From the NCBI GenBank assembly GCA_030549775.1, contig CM060172.1, positions 59,339,523-59,403,522 of the forward strand: DNA of 64,000 nucleotides, read 5' to 3'. Of the stretch, positions 60,011 through 64,000 are shown piece by piece. The position numbers and the translations under genes were made by a program. Numbering within the stretch: the first letter of the stretch is position 1; every line of letters begins with the position of its first letter. The DNA comes from Tamarix chinensis (taxonomy: Eukaryota; Streptophyta; Magnoliopsida; Caryophyllales; Tamaricaceae). The notes under the pieces are model-generated. The model saw nothing but the letters and a program-made list of their open reading frames with translations. It was not told where the DNA came from and made no database searches.

Positions 60011-63000
60011 AGGTTGTGACCCTGAAGCTTACTAACCAAGATCCAAATACATTATATGATGCACAACAATACATCCATTACACTGCAAAAGGGGTTACTA
60101 CCCCCTTAAAATAAAAGGTCACACCAACAGGTATTACACCAGGACAACAACTTTGGTTACTTTGCTTGAATCTCCTCCTCGACCTCCCAAGTGGCCTCCT
60201 TAGCACTATATTGTGACCAAAGGACCTTTACTAGCGGGATGGTCTTTGTGCACATTGCTTGGGTCTTTGTGTCCAGAATGACTATTGGTCGTTCTTCGTA
60301 AGTTAGATACTAATCAAGCTCTAATGACTTTGGTTGGATGATGTGTGAAGGATCTGCTACATACTTCCTCAACTCGTATATATGGAAGAAATTATGCACA
60401 TGTGACAATTCCATCGGTAGGGATAAATGATAAGCGGCCTCACCAACTCGATTTACAATCTTATATAGTCCTATGTACCTTGGGCTGAGCTTACCTTTTT
60501 TTTTACCGAATCTCATTACTACCTTGGTGGGAGAGACCTTCAAAAGGGCTCTATTTCCCACCTCGTAACCATCAGTTAGCATTCTCAAATTTTTGTAGAT
60601 CTTCCACTGATCTTGGGTTGCTCTCATATGGTTATGAATTAGTTGGATCTACCTCGTTGTCTTGTCGATCATCCCAGGCTCCAACACAATCGTCTAGCTG
60701 ATATCACTCCAACACAAGGGACTACGATACTTCCTCCTGTATAAGGCTATAAAAGGTGTCATATTGATACTTGTGTGATAATTGTTGTTATAGAAGAACT
60801 TGATCAAATCCAAGTGGCCCTCCCAAGTGCCCCCAAAGTCTAACACACATGCCTGAAGCATGTTTTCTAAGGCATAAATGGTAATCTATGTTTGACCATC
60901 CATGGTTGAGTGAAAAGCTATACTCATCTTCAGTTGAGTTTCCAAAGCGTCTTGCAACTTTTACTAAAAGTGTGACAAAAATCTAAAGTCTTGGTCTGAT
61001 ACGATGTCTTTAGGGATCTTATGTAGCAGCACAATGTGCTTCCTATAAGCATTGACCAATTATTACATACTTTGTATCGTCTTCATTGGTATAAACACTG
61101 TTGACTTAGTTAGACAATCCACAATAACCAACATGGAATCAAATCTACTTCGGGTCTTTAGGAAACCCACCACAAAGTCCATAGATATGTTGTCCCACTT
61201 CCATTTTGAAACTTCTAGTGGTTGTACCAACCTTGATCATATCTTGTGCTTAATCTTGACCTTCTAAAAAGTCAAACATTGGCTAAAAAACTTTACAACC
61301 TCTCGCTTTATACGGGGTCGCCAATATATATTCTTTAAATCCCTATACAACTTATACCCTCTAGGATGGATGAAAAAAGGAGTACAATAACCTTCCTCCA
61401 AGATTTTCCTCTTGAGTTCAACACATCCCCCTGATATACATCACTTACCATAGTATTTGACACTACCATCTTCATGGAGTTGAAACCCCTTGGATCTTCC
61501 TTATTTAATACCTTACTTGATCACCTCGAGCATGAAATCACCAAGTTTACTAGCTTAGATCTCCTCAAAGATCAAATGTGTGACGGCGAGTGCACTCATA
61601 TTTGCCTCTAAACTACCTGTGGTGATTAACTCGATCTCCATATCCTTGAGCTCTCAACACAAATGATCTAACAACACAATCATGCTCAAGTAATGAGACA
61701 TCTTCCAACAAAGGGAACCTACCACCATAGTAGTCTTACCCTTATGGTTGGTTAACTCTAGGTCATAATCCTTGACCAATTCCAACCATCAACGTTGTCT
61801 TAAATTCAACACTCGCTGCATGAAGATGTACTTGAGGCTTTTATAATCGGTGTAGAACTTACACTGAACATAATAGAGGTAATGCCTCTAAATTTTTAAG
61901 GCGAACACCACTACAGCAAGCTCTAAATAGTGTGTTAGATAGTTCTGCTTATGCTTCTTTAGTTATTGAAAAGCATACACCACCATTCTTTTATGCTATA
62001 TCAACACATAATCCAACCCATACTTAGAAGCATCATTGTAAACTTTAAAACCATCCAATCCACTCGGTAACATGAGCATTAGGGTGGTAATCAAACACCT
62101 CTTCAACTCCTCAAAGGCTTCACCACACTTCTCATCCCATTGAAGTTGTGTATCCTTCTTTAGCAAATGAGTCAACGTATGAGCTATCTTGGTGAAGTCC
62201 ATGATAAACTTGTGATAGTGATCGATAAACCCTAGAAAATTACACACCTCCTTAACAAAAGTTAGTTATGGCCACTTGAAAATTGCCTAAACCTTGGAAG
62301 GATCCACTGCCATACCATCCTTCGAAATTACATGCCTAAGAAAAGCGACTTGATCCAATTAAAAGTCACTCTTCAAAAGCTTGGCATACAACTAGTGTAT
62401 TCTTATCAATGCCAAGATCTATCTAAAATTTTGTTCATGCTTCTCTCGATCACTAGATTAGATGAGGATGTTGTTGATCAATAGTATAATGAAGTGATCT
62501 AAAACCTATCAGAATATCTAGTACATGAGAGACATGAATGCTGATAGCACATTAGTGAGTTCGAAAAGCATAACGGTGAACTTGTAATGGCCATATCTTA
62601 TCAAAAATACCCTCTTTGAAATATCTTGCTTCCTTATTCTCAACTGATGGTATCCTGAATGAAGATTAATCTTAGAGAATACCAAGGCTCCTTTGAGTTG
62701 GTCAAACATATTATCAATCATTAGAAATAGATAATGATTATTCACCGTTACCTAATTCAACTCTCGGTAGTCGATGCATAGTCTTAGGCTCCCACCTTCT
62801 TCTTAAAAAAACAAGTTTAGTGCTCTCTAAGGTGATACACTTAGTTGAATTTAACCCTTATCCCAAAACTCTTCTAACTAAGCCTTAAGCTCCTTTAATT
62901 CTATCGATGCCATGATGTACAGTGCTTTAGATACCATTCCATCCTTAGCAACACATCCACGGTAAAATCAATATCTCAAATAGGTGGTATGCCCGGAATC

Positions 63001-64000
63001 TCATCAACAATACATTGGAATACTCTCGGATCACTACAAGTCACTCTAGTGATGTCTCATTGGCCTCGGTATTTTGAATACTATACAAAAAGAGTAGATA
63101 CCCCTTATGAACAAGAGTAACATCACGATTTTCGGTGCAACCTTTATAGAGAGGTTAAGCTCACACTTTTGATATGATACCCTAACACCTCTTGGTCCTC
63201 AAATAACCACATGCTCCTGCACACAATCTATTAATGTTTGGTACTTCCCCAGCATTTCCATTCTGACAATCATATTGAAATTGTGCAATTCAATCTCCAT
63301 GAGATCTAATAGAAACTCTACTTCCCTAACTATCAAGCCCACCCCTTTATAGAGAGTAGAATACGGTATCATATCCCTTAAAGGCAACACAATAGAAGTG
63401 GAAATACTACAGGCAAGAGATAACACAACTCTAGCTATAAATGTAGACAACATAAAAGAATGTGATGCACCAGAGAAAAATAATACACATGCTAGAAAAG
63501 TAGAGACAGTAAGAATACCGGTTATTACACCGGTCTGATGCTCTGCCTCAATCTGGCTAATAAAGTTTAGGAATCTTCCTGAAGGAATTCCTACAACACT
63601 ACCTAACCCCTAACCCTACTGAAATAAGCAAGGCTTCTAACCCCTAAGATGATTAGTACAACTAACAACATTAGCTGGTGATAGAAGAACTCTCAAAATT
63701 TGTCATTGTGGTTGCTGTATAGATCTGGCGCTCTAAGCTCAAGACTAACCTCTCTAAACACTACCACCTTCGACATGAAACTCAGAAGCTTCGTGTCCCA
63801 CCATACTATATCCATGGCAATTCACCTTGTTGCCTTCATAATCCATTGCAGGATGATTTTCTTCCCAACGCTTACAGTGGTAATGCCTCTCCTCAAAACA
63901 TCTCCCAGACTGATCTTCAAGTCAAGGTGCCAACCTTATACTCTGACCATACCTAGGTGGCATACTACCTCCAAAGTAGGTCTTCTTCCTATTGCTTAGA
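60011..64000 (-). pseudogene. Ty3/gypsy gag-pol remnant: zinc knuckle, protease, RT, RNase H, integrase
   Basis: Read on the minus strand from the window edge the order is typical of gypsy. A decayed gag zinc knuckle (NHPAMDYEGNKVNCHG, about 63860) is followed by protease (VLFFSGASHSF, about 63470, catalytic Asp absent) and its tail (IVRMEMLGKYQTLIDC). Reverse transcriptase comes next ([15 protein letters not shown], about 62680; INNILI, about 62480), then the RT-RNase H region (NFLGFIDHYHKF, 62240; YNDASKYGLDYVL, 62000) and RNase H (YTDYKSLKYIF, 61840). Integrase follows, with its zinc-binding region (FIHPRGYKLYRDL, about 61360), core start (MDFVVGF and VIVDCLTKS, about 61180-61080) and C-terminal region (60627-60310, with KVSPTKVVMRFGKKKGKLSPRY). 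It has many stops, and the three RT catalytic Asp are Asn. The 5' part lies beyond the window. Confidence 0.9.

Overview
The window is nuclear DNA of a flowering plant, probably a eudicot. I cannot name the species. The evidence is two intron-rich housekeeping genes of plant type, one with a chloroplast transit peptide, set in AT-rich intergenic DNA full of decayed plant LTR retrotransposons, a LINE, MITEs and ATT/TA microsatellites. I see no bacterial features, CRISPR array, rRNA or convincing tRNA gene.

Genes. Both intact genes are on the minus strand. EPSP synthase (shikimate pathway; 8 exons, 521 codons before the stop) runs from 19914 down to 10351. A cytosolic-type pyruvate kinase (16 exons, 527 codons before the stop) runs from 54531 down to 47185. 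I traced exon borders by GT/AG sites, reading-frame continuity and protein conservation. Both enzymes use phosphoenolpyruvate, but they lie about 27 kb apart with repeats between them, so nothing in the sequence links them functionally. Intron 3 of the EPSP synthase gene carries an intronless, broken formate dehydrogenase copy, apparently a retropseudogene.

Region by region. 1-9667: the 3' part of a decayed Ty3/gypsy element (pol, polypurine tract, 3' LTR), split by a 5.33-kb solo-LTR-like insertion with a 5-bp target duplication (762-6091). 9668-20350: EPSP synthase gene island. 20850-24489: decayed Ty1/copia element on the minus strand, cut by an LTR starting at 24490. 27000-29400: AT-rich DNA with a (TA)n tract, a 54-bp perfect palindrome and a foldback element. 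29450-41260: a plus-strand LINE broken into pieces by nested insertions, namely a minus-strand LTR fragment, an LTR-PBS-gag fragment, a 3.4-kb solo LTR and a 384-bp hAT-type MITE. 41477-43855: solo LTR with a perfect 5-bp target duplication. 43856-46600: AT-rich, no gene seen. 46600-54700: pyruvate kinase gene island, with a Harbinger/Tourist-type element in intron 11. 54700-56648: AT-rich, no gene seen. 56649-64000: the 3' LTR and most of the pol region of a minus-strand gypsy element that continues past the window.

At least six LTRs share inverted ends of the form TGTAAyACCCC...GGGGTGTTACA, so one diverse LTR superfamily has inserted here repeatedly, often into older repeats. All transposon coding regions are riddled with stops and have lost catalytic residues. 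The noteworthy biology is genome structure (nesting, retropseudogene, microsatellite growth, palindrome) and an unusual active-site variant of plant pyruvate kinase. I found no new multi-gene system.
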